DNA of 64,000 bases. Source: CAVPHV01 sp963821095. GTDB taxonomy: Bacteria; Actinomycetota; Acidimicrobiia; Spongiisociales; UBA5794. The notes under the pieces were generated by a model, which was not told the DNA's origin, made no database searches, and was given only the letters and a program-made list of their open reading frames with translations. Shown here in pieces: positions 26,644 through 35,481 of the stretch. The position numbers and the translations under genes are program-made. The DNA lies in the NCBI GenBank assembly GCA_963821095.1, contig CAWGCJ010000008.1, positions 62,001 through 126,000 of the forward strand, written 5' to 3'. The stretch's first letter is position 1. Every line of letters begins with the position of its first letter.

Positions 26644-27356
26644 GCCGAGACGTCCACCACCGCGACCGTGGTGTTGTCGACGCCGCCGCCGGCGTTGGCC
26701 GCCTCGATGAGGGCCCACGCCGCAGCGGAAGGCGTCTCAGCCTCGCTCATGATGTGCGCGATAGCGAAGTCGTGGACCATTCCGGTCAACCCGTCGCTGC
26801 AGAACAGGACGCGGTCGCCGGGTTCGAGGGCATACTCGATCTCGTCGGCCTTCACTCCCGCCATACCGACGACTCGTGACAGAAGATGTTTGCGGGGGTG
26901 AGTTGCGGCGTCTTCGGGGCTGATCTGGCCACGGGAAACCAAGTCCATCACCCAGGTGTGATCCGTGGTGACCTGTTCGAATGACGTGCCGCGCATGACG
27001 TAGAGGCGGCTATCGCCAATGTGACCGATATGCAGCGTTCCGTTCGATTCGAACACGCCGATGGTGATAGTTGTGCCCATCCCGGCGAAGCTGGGGTCCT
27101 CGTCGACGGCGGCAAGAACGGCGGCATTGGCTCGTTCGACCCTCGCTGCCATGTCCTGGTCCACCGGCGTGCCCGCGGTTGCCGCATCGATGGCGAGCCG
27201 GCTGGCTACCTCGCCAGCGGCGTGGCCGCCCATGCCGTCGGCGACGGCAATGACGACGGGACCCGAGCCCGAGCCGTCGTCGGCTGGGGCGACGGCGTCT
27301 TCGTTTTTGTCACGAAGGTGGCCGACGTCTGTCGCGGTTGCCCATGTGTACTTCAT
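26640..27356 (-). CDS. pstP: PP2C-family Ser/Thr protein phosphatase
   Basis: 238 residues, which reverses PknB phosphorylation. The PP2C metal motifs are visible in order: an early RDKNEDAV (about 13-20), VADGMGGHAAGEVAS (about 38-52), GDSRLYV near 115 and CSDGLTGMV near 190. No transmembrane segment follows the catalytic domain, unlike longer mycobacterial PstP with its extracellular part, so this one appears to be cytosolic. The start overlaps the fhaB stop and the end overlaps the rodA start, which supports one coupled operon. Confidence 0.94.
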   Translation of the reverse strand: MKYTWATATDVGHLRDKNEDAVAPADDGSGSGPVVIAVADGMGGHAAGEVASRLAIDAATAGTPVDQDMAARVERANAAVLAAVDEDPSFAGMGTTITIGVFESNGTLHIGHIGDSRLYVMRGTSFEQVTTDHTWVMDLVSRGQISPEDAATHPRKHLLSRVVGMAGVKADEIEYALEPGDRVLFCSDGLTGMVHDFAIAHIMSEAETPSAAAWALIEAANAGGGVDNTTVAVVDVSA

Positions 27357-27766
27357 CGCACCTCGAGGATGGTCTTGCCAATCTGCACGCTATCGCCTTT
27401 GGAGAGCACGGTGGGAACCGTGACGCGCCGTCCGTTCACATAGGTGCCGTTGGTGCTGCCGAGGTCGTGCAACATGGCCTGTCCGCTCTGAGACCCCACC
27501 CGTAGGTGGAACTCCGATGCGTACGGGTCATCGATGACGACGTCGGCGTCTTCGCTCCGTCCCAATACGGTAGGCCGTCCCAGGGGTATGCGGTGACCAG
27601 CGAGGTTGTCTGAGCGAACCACGACGAGTTCTCCCGCTGTCTTGGGCGCACGCGGCGACTGCGCCGGTCCGACATGCGCCCGGATCGACCGTGCCACCTG
27701 CCACAAGAACAGGAAGACCAGCGCAAGGAACATCAGCTTCAGAAGGTTGAGGAACAGGGCGGGCAA
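27353..27766 (-). CDS. fhaB: Membrane-anchored FHA-domain protein (FhaB/FipA type)
   Basis: 137 residues. One N-terminal transmembrane helix (about 4-25) and a short linker precede an FHA phosphothreonine-binding domain (about 58-130). The domain has VLGRSEDADVVI, SEFHLRV and DLGSTNGTYVNGRRV. In actinobacteria this protein binds phosphorylated partners of the Pkn kinases and links them to the divisome. It lies nine bases after fhaA and overlaps pstP. Confidence 0.93.
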   Translation of the reverse strand: MPALFLNLLKLMFLALVFLFLWQVARSIRAHVGPAQSPRAPKTAGELVVVRSDNLAGHRIPLGRPTVLGRSEDADVVIDDPYASEFHLRVGSQSGQAMLHDLGSTNGTYVNGRRVTVPTVLSKGDSVQIGKTILEVR

Positions 27767-27775
27767 GGGGGTCTC

Positions 27776-28438
27776 CTAGAGCAACCTGAAGAAGAAGGTA
27801 GCGGGTCCGAGAGTCAGTTCGTCGCCGGGGTTGATCGCCACCGGCTTGGTCAGCACGGCGGCAGCGTTGACAGAGGTGCCGTTGACCGAACCGGCGTCAC
27901 TGACCCAGGTTCGTCCTCCTTCACGGAACACTACTGCGTGGTGGCGCGAGATCTCCGATTCGTTCAGGCGCAAATCGGCGTCGTCGGAGCGACCGATCAT
28001 GACTCGGTTGTCGTCGAGTTCGAGGATTCGTGAACCGCGCGCGTCGATCAATTGGCCCCAACTCGGTAGCTGACCCGGAACGGTGGATCCGTCGCAGCGC
28101 AGCGTTCCGGGCGAGACCGAGTCGTCCACCTCGATTTCCACCCGGACCGGCCCACCGGTGCACCAACCGCGTTCAGCTGCCGTGACGGCTAGGGCATTGA
28201 CCAACTCGCCGGCAAGTTCATTGTGGTTGAGATCGGCGTTCAGATCCGCGGGGCTGATGCGCACCAGATAGTGGTTACGCATCCGCGGCCCAGCGAGACT
28301 ATCGGATAGGTCGAGGTCCGCCTGACGCACCAGGCGATTGGCCATGTCGACCGGCTGCATTCTTCCGCGGAAGATCGCCGCCGACAGTCCGTCGACGAAG
28401 CGCTCCAGGCGGCGTTCGAGTTCGCGAGCAACCTTCAT
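27776..28438 (-). CDS. fhaA: FHA-domain protein with N-terminal DUF3662 (FhaA type)
   Basis: 220 residues from the ATG at 28438. The N-terminal DUF3662 domain (about 1-115) starts MKVARELERRLERFVDGL and contains QPVDMANRLVRQAD and a Y-LVRISP-x-D stretch. The C-terminal FHA domain (about 140-220) has IGRSDDADLRL, SEISRHHAVV and DAGSVNGTSVN. The family reads phosphothreonines on MurJ-like partners in mycobacteria and regulates peptidoglycan synthesis. It is the first gene of the leftward operon, so the promoter should lie in 28439-28678. Confidence 0.93.
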   Translation of the reverse strand: MKVARELERRLERFVDGLSAAIFRGRMQPVDMANRLVRQADLDLSDSLAGPRMRNHYLVRISPADLNADLNHNELAGELVNALAVTAAERGWCTGGPVRVEIEVDDSVSPGTLRCDGSTVPGQLPSWGQLIDARGSRILELDDNRVMIGRSDDADLRLNESEISRHHAVVFREGGRTWVSDAGSVNGTSVNAAAVLTKPVAINPGDELTLGPATFFFRLL

Positions 28439-28678
28439 GGGAACCGATTGTATGGGGAGTTGATCATTGTCCCCCATAGAACGATGAGACAACCCTCGAC
28501 GGTTCCGGCGGAGAGTGGGGCGGCTGCGTCGCAAGACTGGTCGCCTGCCAAGCAACGTCAGGCCGCGCTCGCCGGTGAAGGACTGAGCGGGAGCGTGGCC
28601 GGCACGGTGAGGGTTCACGCGATTGGTCCAATGGTCCCCTACCACCAAATCCAGTCCCTGGTACCATTCCTCCCGTCC

Positions 28679-28762
<84 letters not shown>

Positions 28763-28767
28763 CGCCC

Positions 28768-29775
28768 ATGGCCTATCCCCCTTATGCCCCGGTCGCTCGG
28801 TCGCGTCGCCGACGCCGTATCGCTCTCTTCATCACCATCGCGATTGTCATCGCGGTGATCGCTCTCGCGGTCCGCTACCGCACCGACGAGCGCGTTTCTC
28901 TCGACTATCTGGCCATGGCCCAGGAGGTTGCGGAGGACGAGGAAGCCATCGCCGCCAGCTTGGGTGACTTGTTCTTAGAGATCGGCGATCTGGAGCGGCC
29001 CGACATCCTGGAGCGGATCGACGCGCTCAGCACCGAGTCGGTAACGCTGGTGACGAGAGTCGAATCCGCCGTGGTGGCCGGCCCGGTGACCCAGGCGCAC
29101 GGCTTCTTGCTTGTTGCGGTGGAGTCGTGGAACGAAGGTCTCGATGCCATGGACGAGGCCATCATCCAAATCCTCGACGAAGAGGGGGAGGGAAGAACCG
29201 GGGATAGCATGCTGGCAGAGGTCTTCGACGACCTGAGCGTCGGCGATCGTGCCTATGTCGGCTTCCAGCGGACCGTCGCCGACATCGACCCCGACCTGGT
29301 GAATCGCGAGTATCCCTCGGTGGTCTACGCCGGCGGGGAGAATGTGGCGTTGTTCGACGCAGTTGCAGTCGCCGACCGGCTGCGGTTGATCCGCAAGCTC
29401 GATGAGGCCCACGACATATCGGTCACCGTGTCGACCGATCCGGAGCCGTTGGGCTCGCAGAACGACGTCCCGGTGGTCCCCGACAGTGACACGTTCGTGG
29501 TGTCGGCGGTCATCACCAACGAGGGCAATCTGCCCGAGGAATTGATTCAGGTGCGGCTGACCCTGACCGCCGGCGGCGAGGTGCGGCCCTCGATCGAACG
29601 CAACGAACTCATCCCCGTCTTGGGTCCCGGAGAAGCCACCACGAGGACATTCGATCAGCTAGATCTGGTGCCGGGAACGCTGTACGAATTGCGCGTGACG
29701 GCGACAATCGCCGAGGATAAGGCCCTCGAGAACAACGAGTGGACGCTCATCTTCATTAGGAACAGCGCAGAATGA
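28768..29775 (+). CDS. Membrane-anchored protein with C-terminal CARDB-like domain
   Basis: 335 residues. A basic N-terminus is followed by one transmembrane helix (about 17-39). Residues about 45-215 are acidic and helical. About 225-330 resemble a CARDB/Ig-like beta sandwich, with VVSAVITNEGNLPEE, RLTLTAGGEV and VTATIAEDKALENNEW. Such domains mediate adhesion or complex formation outside the cell. The start lies five bases after tRNA-Leu, so RNase processing of the tRNA would leave an almost leaderless mRNA. The stop overlaps the DUF4446 gene. Function unknown. Confidence 0.75.
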   Translation: MAYPPYAPVARSRRRRRIALFITIAIVIAVIALAVRYRTDERVSLDYLAMAQEVAEDEEAIAASLGDLFLEIGDLERPDILERIDALSTESVTLVTRVESAVVAGPVTQAHGFLLVAVESWNEGLDAMDEAIIQILDEEGEGRTGDSMLAEVFDDLSVGDRAYVGFQRTVADIDPDLVNREYPSVVYAGGENVALFDAVAVADRLRLIRKLDEAHDISVTVSTDPEPLGSQNDVPVVPDSDTFVVSAVITNEGNLPEELIQVRLTLTAGGEVRPSIERNELIPVLGPGEATTRTFDQLDLVPGTLYELRVTATIAEDKALENNEWTLIFIRNSAE

Positions 29776-30218
29776 TCTACGTACTGCTTGCCGTCATCGC
29801 CATCACGCTTCTCATCGTGCTGTGGATGTCAATGGAACTCAACAAGGTACGCGCCTTAGTGGCGACCGTTCCCGACGACGGCAACGTCTACCAAATGCTG
29901 CGCAGTGTCGACGCCGAACTGAAGCATCAAGAGAAGACGGTGGCTGCCATCGAGCCACGGCTCGCCGCGGTTGAGGCCGCCATGCCCTTGGCGATCAGCC
30001 GGACCGGCGTCGTTGCCTACGACGCATTCGACAACATCGCCGGCAACCAGTCGCGCACCATTGCTCTGCTCAACTCGAACGGCGATGGCGTTCTGATCAG
30101 CTTGCTGGTCGGTCGTGACGAGACGCTGTTCTTCACAAAACAGGTCAGGGGTCGTCAGGGCGTCGAGCCGCTCTCTCCTGAAGAAGAGGCCGCCATTCAC
30201 CAGGCCATGGGCGGATAA
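29772..30218 (+). CDS. DUF4446 family protein
   Basis: 148 residues. One N-terminal transmembrane helix (about 2-20), a helical linker, then the DUF4446 core with VVAYDAFDNIAGNQSRTIALL and a GDGVLISLL strand. The family ends with FFTKQVRGRQGVEPLSPEEEAAI. The ATG overlaps the previous stop, and serS follows after six bases. The family is widespread in Gram-positive bacteria and its role is not established. Confidence 0.82.
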   Translation: MIYVLLAVIAITLLIVLWMSMELNKVRALVATVPDDGNVYQMLRSVDAELKHQEKTVAAIEPRLAAVEAAMPLAISRTGVVAYDAFDNIAGNQSRTIALLNSNGDGVLISLLVGRDETLFFTKQVRGRQGVEPLSPEEEAAIHQAMGG

Positions 30219-30224
30219 CGTCGG

Positions 30225-31478
30225 ATGATCGACGTCGCGGTTCTTCGTCACCAACCCGAGGTCATCGTCGCCTCGCTGGAGCAGCGCGGCATCGACATCG
30301 ACGTTGGCGCCCTTGTCGCGCTCGACGAGGAGCGCCGTATCGTGCGGGCCCGGGCCGAGGAACTGCGTGCCGCCCAGAAGACGCTTGGCAAGAGCGTGCC
30401 GACGCTCGAGGGTGAGGCGCGGCAGGAAGCCATCGAGCAAGCCGGTCGACTCTCCGGCGAGTACAAGGCTGCGCTATCGGAGGCCGACGAACTCGACGCC
30501 CGTTTCGACGCCCTGTGGATCACGCTGCCAAATCTCACAGACCCCACGGCGGCGCCGGGCCTCTCCGAGGAAGACTCGGTCGAGATCAAGCGCTGGGGTG
30601 AACCCGCCGTCACCTTCGAAGGGCAACAGGATCATGTCGACCTCTCGGTTCCCATGGGGTTGATCGACGTCGAGCGGGCCGCCAAGGTCTCCGGTTCGCG
30701 CTTCGGGTACCTGATGGGCCCACTGGTGCGTCTCGAGTTCGCGCTGGTCCAGTTTGCGTTCGATCGGCTCGAACCGCATGGCTTCACGCCGGTGATCCCG
30801 CCCGTGCTGGTCAGAGAGCATGCGTTGTTCGGCACGGGGTTCTTCCCGGGTGACCGTGAGCAGGTCTATGCGGTGCCCGAGGACGAGCTGTACTTGGTGG
30901 GTACGTCTGAGGTCCCGCTGGCGGCCTTTCACGCCGATGAGATCCTCGAGGCAGCGACGCTGCCGCTGCGATACGTGGCGTTTTCGACGTGTTTCCGCCG
31001 TGAAGCCGGCACCTACGGCAAGGACACCCGCGGCATCTTCCGGGTGCATCAGTTCGACAAGATCGAGATGTTCAGCTTCGCCCACCCCGATGAGTCGCAG
31101 CGCGAGCACGACTTCCTGCTCGAACGTGAGGAAGACCTGGTCCAGGCCCTGGGATTGCCGTACCGGGTCGTCAACGTTGCGGCCGGCGACCTGGGTGATT
31201 CTGCAGCCAAGAAGTACGACATCGAGGCCTGGTTCCCCGGCCAGGACCGCTACCGGGAGATCACCTCGACGTCGAACACGACGGACTTCCAGGCACGTCG
31301 TCTCAAGATCCGGTTCTCGGATGCCACCGGCAACCGTTTTGTGCACACCCTCAACGGGACGGCGATCGCGATGGGTCGTTGGCTCATTGCCATCGTGGAG
31401 AACAACCAACAGCCCGACGGGACCATTGTGGTGCCCGACGTGTTGCGCCCGTACGTCGGCTTCGACACGATCAGCTGA
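30225..31478 (+). CDS. serS: Seryl-tRNA synthetase
   Basis: 417 residues, class II synthetase that charges all tRNA-Ser isoacceptors, four of which are encoded in this window. The N-terminal coiled-coil arm (about 1-100) is followed by the catalytic core. Motif 2 is FSTCFRREAGTYGKDTRG near 257-274. Motif 3 is the NGTAIAMGRWLIAIVEN stretch near 373-389. The serine-binding TSEVPLAAFH is near 228. The gene follows the DUF4446 gene closely and precedes the ubiE-like gene, suggesting one operon. Confidence 0.96.
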   Translation: MIDVAVLRHQPEVIVASLEQRGIDIDVGALVALDEERRIVRARAEELRAAQKTLGKSVPTLEGEARQEAIEQAGRLSGEYKAALSEADELDARFDALWITLPNLTDPTAAPGLSEEDSVEIKRWGEPAVTFEGQQDHVDLSVPMGLIDVERAAKVSGSRFGYLMGPLVRLEFALVQFAFDRLEPHGFTPVIPPVLVREHALFGTGFFPGDREQVYAVPEDELYLVGTSEVPLAAFHADEILEAATLPLRYVAFSTCFRREAGTYGKDTRGIFRVHQFDKIEMFSFAHPDESQREHDFLLEREEDLVQALGLPYRVVNVAAGDLGDSAAKKYDIEAWFPGQDRYREITSTSNTTDFQARRLKIRFSDATGNRFVHTLNGTAIAMGRWLIAIVENNQQPDGTIVVPDVLRPYVGFDTIS

Positions 31479-31495
31479 CCGGGCCGGGTAGAGCG

Positions 31496-32122
31496 ATGAG
31501 CAACGGCACGGTCTTCTCCGACATCGCCGGCAAGTACGACAGGATCAACCGCGTTTTGTCGTTCGGACAGGATCAGAATTGGCGCAAGCGTGTTGTTGCC
31601 CACCTTCCCGGCGGCCGCCTGCTCGACCTCGGCGGCGGCACCGGAGCGGCCAATGAAGCCTTCGGCGATCGTGACGTTGTGGCCCTCGACCCTGCGCCCG
31701 AGATGTTGGCGCTCAACCCGACCGCACACCGGGTGGTTGCCGTCGGTGAGGCCCTGCCCTTCAACGATGGTGCGTTTGATGCGGTTTTCTCGGCCTACGT
31801 GTTCCGCAACCTCGACTCGGTCGACGCAACCCTCGGCGAGATAGCGCGGGTGTTGCGGCCCGGTGGTCGTGCCGGGATCGTCGGCCTGGGCAGGCCGGAG
31901 TCGAAGTGGCAGGCCTCGCTACACCGGGCCGGGTCCGCCGTGACGCTGCGGGCGGTCGGCCTGGCGAGCGGCGCCTACGACGAGTACACGTACCTCCACC
32001 ACAGCCTCGACAAGCTGCCGCCTCCGGAGGTGTTGTTCGCCGGTGGCCCGCTGGCCGTGGTGGAGGTCTGGCGGATGGGGCCGCTCGGGTTTGTCTACGG
32101 CGCCGTCCTGGAGAAGGCATGA
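31496..32122 (+). CDS. UbiE/MenG-like class I methyltransferase
   Basis: 208 residues from the ATG at 31496, with a GTAGAG ribosome site. The start FSDIAGKYDRINRVLSFGQDQNWR matches the UbiE/MenG opening, followed by motif I LLDLGGGTGAAN and the later VFRNLDSVDATLGEIARVLRPGG. That pattern suggests demethylmenaquinone methyltransferase. The protein is shorter and has a more divergent C-terminus than typical MenG, so another small-molecule substrate is possible. Its stop overlaps the RDD gene start. Confidence 0.82.
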   Translation: MSNGTVFSDIAGKYDRINRVLSFGQDQNWRKRVVAHLPGGRLLDLGGGTGAANEAFGDRDVVALDPAPEMLALNPTAHRVVAVGEALPFNDGAFDAVFSAYVFRNLDSVDATLGEIARVLRPGGRAGIVGLGRPESKWQASLHRAGSAVTLRAVGLASGAYDEYTYLHHSLDKLPPPEVLFAGGPLAVVEVWRMGPLGFVYGAVLEKA

Positions 32123-32625
32123 CTCCCGAGGCCGACCTGCCCGCGCCGCCACTCGTCCCCGACCGGGCCCTAGCCGGCTACTGGCAGCGCATCCTGGGAT
32201 TCGGGATCGACATCTTCCTGATGTTCGGGGTCACGGTAGGGATCGCAATCATCGGCGGGGTCGAGTTCGACGACATTGCGGTTACCGGCGGTTGGCCAAG
32301 GTCGGTGCGGGTGGCTCAGTTCATCGCCGTCGGCCTCTACTACGTGATCTTGACCGGTTGGCGAGGAGAGACCCTCGGCAAGATGACCGTCGGCTCGCGA
32401 GTGATTGGAGCGCAGACCGGGGTGATACCCACCTGGCCGGCCGCCACCGTCCGCTGGGCGATCGTGGGCATCGCCGGGGTACTGCCGGTGCCCTTCCTGT
32501 CGATTGTGGTCTACGGCGTTGTTGCGCTCGATCCACGCCGACGGGGCCTTCACGACTTTGGGGCGGGCACCGTCGTGGTCGACGTGCGCCGCTACCGGGA
32601 GACACAGACCGTCATCGGCCCGTGA
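32119..32625 (+). CDS. RDD family membrane protein
   Basis: 168 residues. After a Pro-rich start, the RDD domain (about 18-160) has three to four hydrophobic helices. Family residues include R in YWQRILGFGIDIF, the TLGKMTVGSRVI segment and the closing RRRGLHDFGAGTVVV, with the conserved D-x-x-x-G pattern. The ATG overlaps the ubiE-like stop. RDD proteins are poorly understood; some have been linked to ion transport. Confidence 0.88.
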   Translation: MTPEADLPAPPLVPDRALAGYWQRILGFGIDIFLMFGVTVGIAIIGGVEFDDIAVTGGWPRSVRVAQFIAVGLYYVILTGWRGETLGKMTVGSRVIGAQTGVIPTWPAATVRWAIVGIAGVLPVPFLSIVVYGVVALDPRRRGLHDFGAGTVVVDVRRYRETQTVIGP

Positions 32626-32680
32626 TGAGGTGACCGTGCACCCCGCCTTCGAATAGTCACCCGCCGGCGCGTCCCGGGCC

Positions 32681-32793
32681 GTTGACTCCAGCCAGGCACC
32701 CCTACGGCACCCGGGACCGACCCGCTTAGGGCTGCTTCCTTCCGGATCTGACCCGATTCACGGCGTCCCGCCGCGTAGGACCCAGCCTTCAAC
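32681..32793 (-). ncRNA. ffs: Signal recognition particle RNA, small bacterial type
   Basis: On the minus strand, CCGGAAGGAAGCAGCC flanked by GGGTCAGAT upstream matches the universal Ffh-binding apical loop of bacterial 4.5S RNA. The flanks fold back on each other: CCTACGCGGC with GCCGTAGG, GGGAC with GTCCC, and an outer GTTGA with TCAAC. The ends are estimated from this pairing and may be off by about ten bases. Confidence 0.88.
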
Positions 32794-32950
32794 ATCAACT
32801 GTCCCGGCGCTGGCCCGAAGGGCTTCCACCCTCGGGCGGGGATTCGGCCTCGCATGAAGAGGATTTCGAGTTCAGGGCACCCCTAGCGCCCCGCCTAGCA
32901 CGGTAGACGAGAGGTTAGCCGGGTTGGGCGACTGCAAAACAGTCGGATCG

Positions 32951-33385
32951 TCAGCCGGTGGTGACTCGCAAGATGCCCTCTTGGCCGGCCGTGAAGTGGC
33001 CGGGAATGGTGCAGATGATCTGGTAGGTGCCGGCCGGCAGGGGCTGGGTCGTGCCCTGAGCGGTGACCCCCGCATCGGCGTAGAGGCGGAACAGCACCAA
33101 GTCTTCGGTGAACTCGGCTTCGTTGTCGATGGACTCAGACAGGATCGTCCAGTCATGTTCGACGGTGCCCTGGTTGTCCATCGTGACGTCGATCGGTGCG
33201 TTGGGTACGGCCAGCCAGAGGTCGGGGGCGTAAGCGAACTCGGTCGCCACGGTGAACACCGCGGCCTGCGGCGGGCCCGTCGATGCCGTTGTTGGCGGCG
33301 CGTCGTCGCCCCCCATGGCGACAACAACGATCACCAGGACGGCGAGCACTGCGGCAGCGATCACGAACGGAAGGGCACGGCGCAT
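32951..33385 (-). CDS. Membrane-anchored cupredoxin-domain protein
   Basis: 144 residues from the ATG at 33385. One N-terminal transmembrane or signal segment (about 5-24) is followed by a Thr/Ala/Pro linker. A plastocyanin-like domain covers about 40-143. Candidate type 1 copper ligands are a His in GTVEHDWT and the Cys and His of IICTIPGHF with a nearby downstream residue, spaced as in blue copper proteins. A role in extracytoplasmic electron transfer or copper binding is likely. No redox partner is adjacent. Confidence 0.8.
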   Translation of the reverse strand: MRRALPFVIAAAVLAVLVIVVVAMGGDDAPPTTASTGPPQAAVFTVATEFAYAPDLWLAVPNAPIDVTMDNQGTVEHDWTILSESIDNEAEFTEDLVLFRLYADAGVTAQGTTQPLPAGTYQIICTIPGHFTAGQEGILRVTTG

Positions 33386-33447
33386 CGGGGGCACCCTAAC
33401 TCCTGGCCGCATCAACACGTTCGCCCGGTATCATCCGGCGCGCATTG

Positions 33448-33537
33448 GAGAGATGGCCGAGCGGACGAAGGCGGCAGTCTCGAAAACTGTTGAATCGGTT
33501 TTACCGGTTCCGTGGGTTCGAATCCCACTCTCTCCGC
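33448..33537 (+). tRNA. tRNA-Ser(CGA)
   Basis: Class II cloverleaf with acceptor GGAGAGA/TCTCTCC and discriminator G. The anticodon loop CTCGAAA gives CGA. There is a long variable arm and a T arm GTGGG-TTCGAAT-CCCAC. CCA is not encoded. A 9-bp hairpin follows at 33564. Confidence 0.95.
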
Positions 33538-33563
33538 GCGGTCCGTCTGGCGGCCGGTCCGTC

Positions 33564-33586
33564 CGCAGTTCGCGGAACGAACTGCG
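33564..33586 (+). terminator. Hairpin downstream of tRNA-Ser(CGA)
   Basis: Perfect 9-bp arms (33564-33572 and 33578-33586) enclose a 5-base loop, 27 bases beyond the tRNA 3' end. No clear T-run follows. Confidence 0.5.
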
Positions 33587-33734
33587 TGCTACCGGCGCGG
33601 GTTGGTCGCCGCTTGCGGGGCGCAGCGGGGGCGCGGATCGGGGGAGATAGGGGCTGTGGTCCTCTGGGCGTGTTTCGTTGCTCGCCGCGAGCGTCGAGAC
33701 GTGCTTCATCGCCCGCCAGGGGACCCGGGCTACC

Positions 33735-34715
33735 ATGATCGAGTCCTGTGCCGGACCGAATGGGGTCTCCTTGGCCGACGAATCTCGACCGACTTGCAGC
33801 GTCGTCATTCCTGTGTACAACAGCGAAGGCGTGGTCGGTGACACCATCGACCGCACAACTTCGGTGTGTGAGGAAGCCGGAATCGACTACGAATTGATCC
33901 TCGTCAACGACGGGAGTCCCGACCATTCGTGGGAGATCATCTCAGAGCGGGCAGCGGCCAATGACCGCATTGTGGCGATCGATCTGCTCAAGAACTACGG
34001 GCAGCACACGGCCGTCTTCGCTGGCCTTCGGCACAGCGAAGGTCGGTACGCCATCACCATGGACGACGACCTCCAAAACCCGCCGGAGGAGATCCCCCCG
34101 CTACTGGCGAAGGCCGAGGAGGGCTACGACCTCGTCATCGGCCGTTTCGAGCGGAAGCGGCACTCGCTGTCTAGGCGGTGGGGCAGCAAGCTGGTCGATT
34201 GGATGAATCGGCGCGTCTTCCACAAGCCCAAGGGCCTGGTGCTCACCAGCTTTCGGTGTATCCGCCGCGATGTGGTTGACCGCATGGCCGACTACCGGAC
34301 CGCCTATCCCTACATCCCCGGGTTGGCCTTGATGTTCTCGCGAAGCCGAGTCAACGTCCCTGTGGAGCATCACCCCCGCACCGTCGGCAAGAGCAACTAC
34401 AGCCTGCTGCGAATTCTGGCCGTGGTGCTACGGATCCTGTTCAACTATTCCTCATACCCGTTGCGGTTCGTGTCGGGCCTCGGCCTCATCATCACCGCCA
34501 TTGCCTTCATCCTGACCGCGGTGATATTCATCAGAAACCTGATCGTCGGCAGTTCCGTGCCGGGGTGGACGTCGGTGGCACTCATGTTGGCGTTCTTCAA
34601 CGGGGTCACGTTGTTGATCATTTCGATGCTCGGTGAGTACCTGGTCAGACTCCTCAATCAATCGAGCGAACCGACCGGCTACCACGTTCGCGCCATCGTT
34701 GGCGGCGATGACTGA
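33735..34715 (+). CDS. Family 2 glycosyltransferase with C-terminal membrane helices
   Basis: About 326 residues from the ATG at 33735; the frame is open a little further upstream. The GT-A domain (about 15-235) has SVVIPVYNSEGVVG, the NDGSPDHSWE acidic site and MDDDLQNPPEEIPPL. These are features of polyprenyl-phosphate sugar transferases of the dolichol-phosphate-mannose synthase/GtrB group. Two transmembrane helices (about 245-275 and 285-310) complete the GtrB-like layout. It probably loads a sugar onto undecaprenyl phosphate for surface glycan decoration. The stop overlaps the sulfotransferase start. Confidence 0.88.
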   Translation: MIESCAGPNGVSLADESRPTCSVVIPVYNSEGVVGDTIDRTTSVCEEAGIDYELILVNDGSPDHSWEIISERAAANDRIVAIDLLKNYGQHTAVFAGLRHSEGRYAITMDDDLQNPPEEIPPLLAKAEEGYDLVIGRFERKRHSLSRRWGSKLVDWMNRRVFHKPKGLVLTSFRCIRRDVVDRMADYRTAYPYIPGLALMFSRSRVNVPVEHHPRTVGKSNYSLLRILAVVLRILFNYSSYPLRFVSGLGLIITAIAFILTAVIFIRNLIVGSSVPGWTSVALMLAFFNGVTLLIISMLGEYLVRLLNQSSEPTGYHVRAIVGGDD

Positions 34716-35481
34716 GCACTTTCTCGTGGTTGGGGCGCAGCGCTCCGGGACCACATACCTATATCAGGTGCTCGATGAGCATCCCGGGGTTGCGATGGCC
34801 CGGCCGGTCTGGCCGGAACCGAAGTTCTTCCTTGACGATGACAAGTTCGACCGGGGCATGGACTGGTATGAGGAGACGTTCTTTTTTCACGCCGAGCCGG
34901 GGCAGATTCGCGGCGAAAAGAGTGTTGGGTATCTCGAGTCGGCAGTTGCAGCCGACCGGATCGTTGCCACACTTCCCCACGCGCGAATTGTCGCCATCCT
35001 GCGCGATCCGATCGAGCGTGCCGTCTCGAACTACCGGTTCTCGGTTGCCAACGGCCTCGAAGACCGGTCCATCGAGGCGGCTCTGGGCGCAGATTCACCC
35101 GAGGTCGAACGCGATGGCGGTTGGTTCGTCGTTGGCGACCGGAGAATTGCTGCCAACCCCTTCGACTACCGAAGACGTGGGCACTACATCGAGGATCTCT
35201 GGCGCTATGCGGCGAGTTTCGGGCGCGAGCGCATGCACGTGATGGTGTTCGAAGACGCAGTCGGCTCTGCGGGGGAATTGGCTCGGCTGTACGGATTCCT
35301 CGGTGTCGATCCGGGGTTCGTTCCCGAAGCTCTTGCCACGGTGTTCAATGCCACTGCGGGAGAACCGAGCCAACTCGCTGAGAAGCTTCGGAACGAACTC
35401 GCCGACTACTACGCGCCACTGAACGCGGCGCTCGCTGCTGAATTCGACTTGGACCTCAGCTCGTGGGAGTTTGGTCGCTGA
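34708..35481 (+). CDS. Sulfotransferase (PAPS-dependent)
   Basis: 257 residues. The 5'-phosphosulfate-binding loop is VVGAQRSGTTYLYQVL at the N-terminus, and the 3'-phosphate-binding segment is ILRDPIERAVSNYRF near 97-111. The C-terminal region fits heparan-type and stf0-like sulfotransferases. It would transfer sulfate from PAPS to a hydroxyl or amino group, most likely on the glycan assembled by neighbouring genes. The ATG overlaps the glycosyltransferase stop. Its 3' end overlaps the opposing flippase gene by 26 bases. Confidence 0.87.
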   Translation: MTEHFLVVGAQRSGTTYLYQVLDEHPGVAMARPVWPEPKFFLDDDKFDRGMDWYEETFFFHAEPGQIRGEKSVGYLESAVAADRIVATLPHARIVAILRDPIERAVSNYRFSVANGLEDRSIEAALGADSPEVERDGGWFVVGDRRIAANPFDYRRRGHYIEDLWRYAASFGRERMHVMVFEDAVGSAGELARLYGFLGVDPGFVPEALATVFNATAGEPSQLAEKLRNELADYYAPLNAALAAEFDLDLSSWEFGR

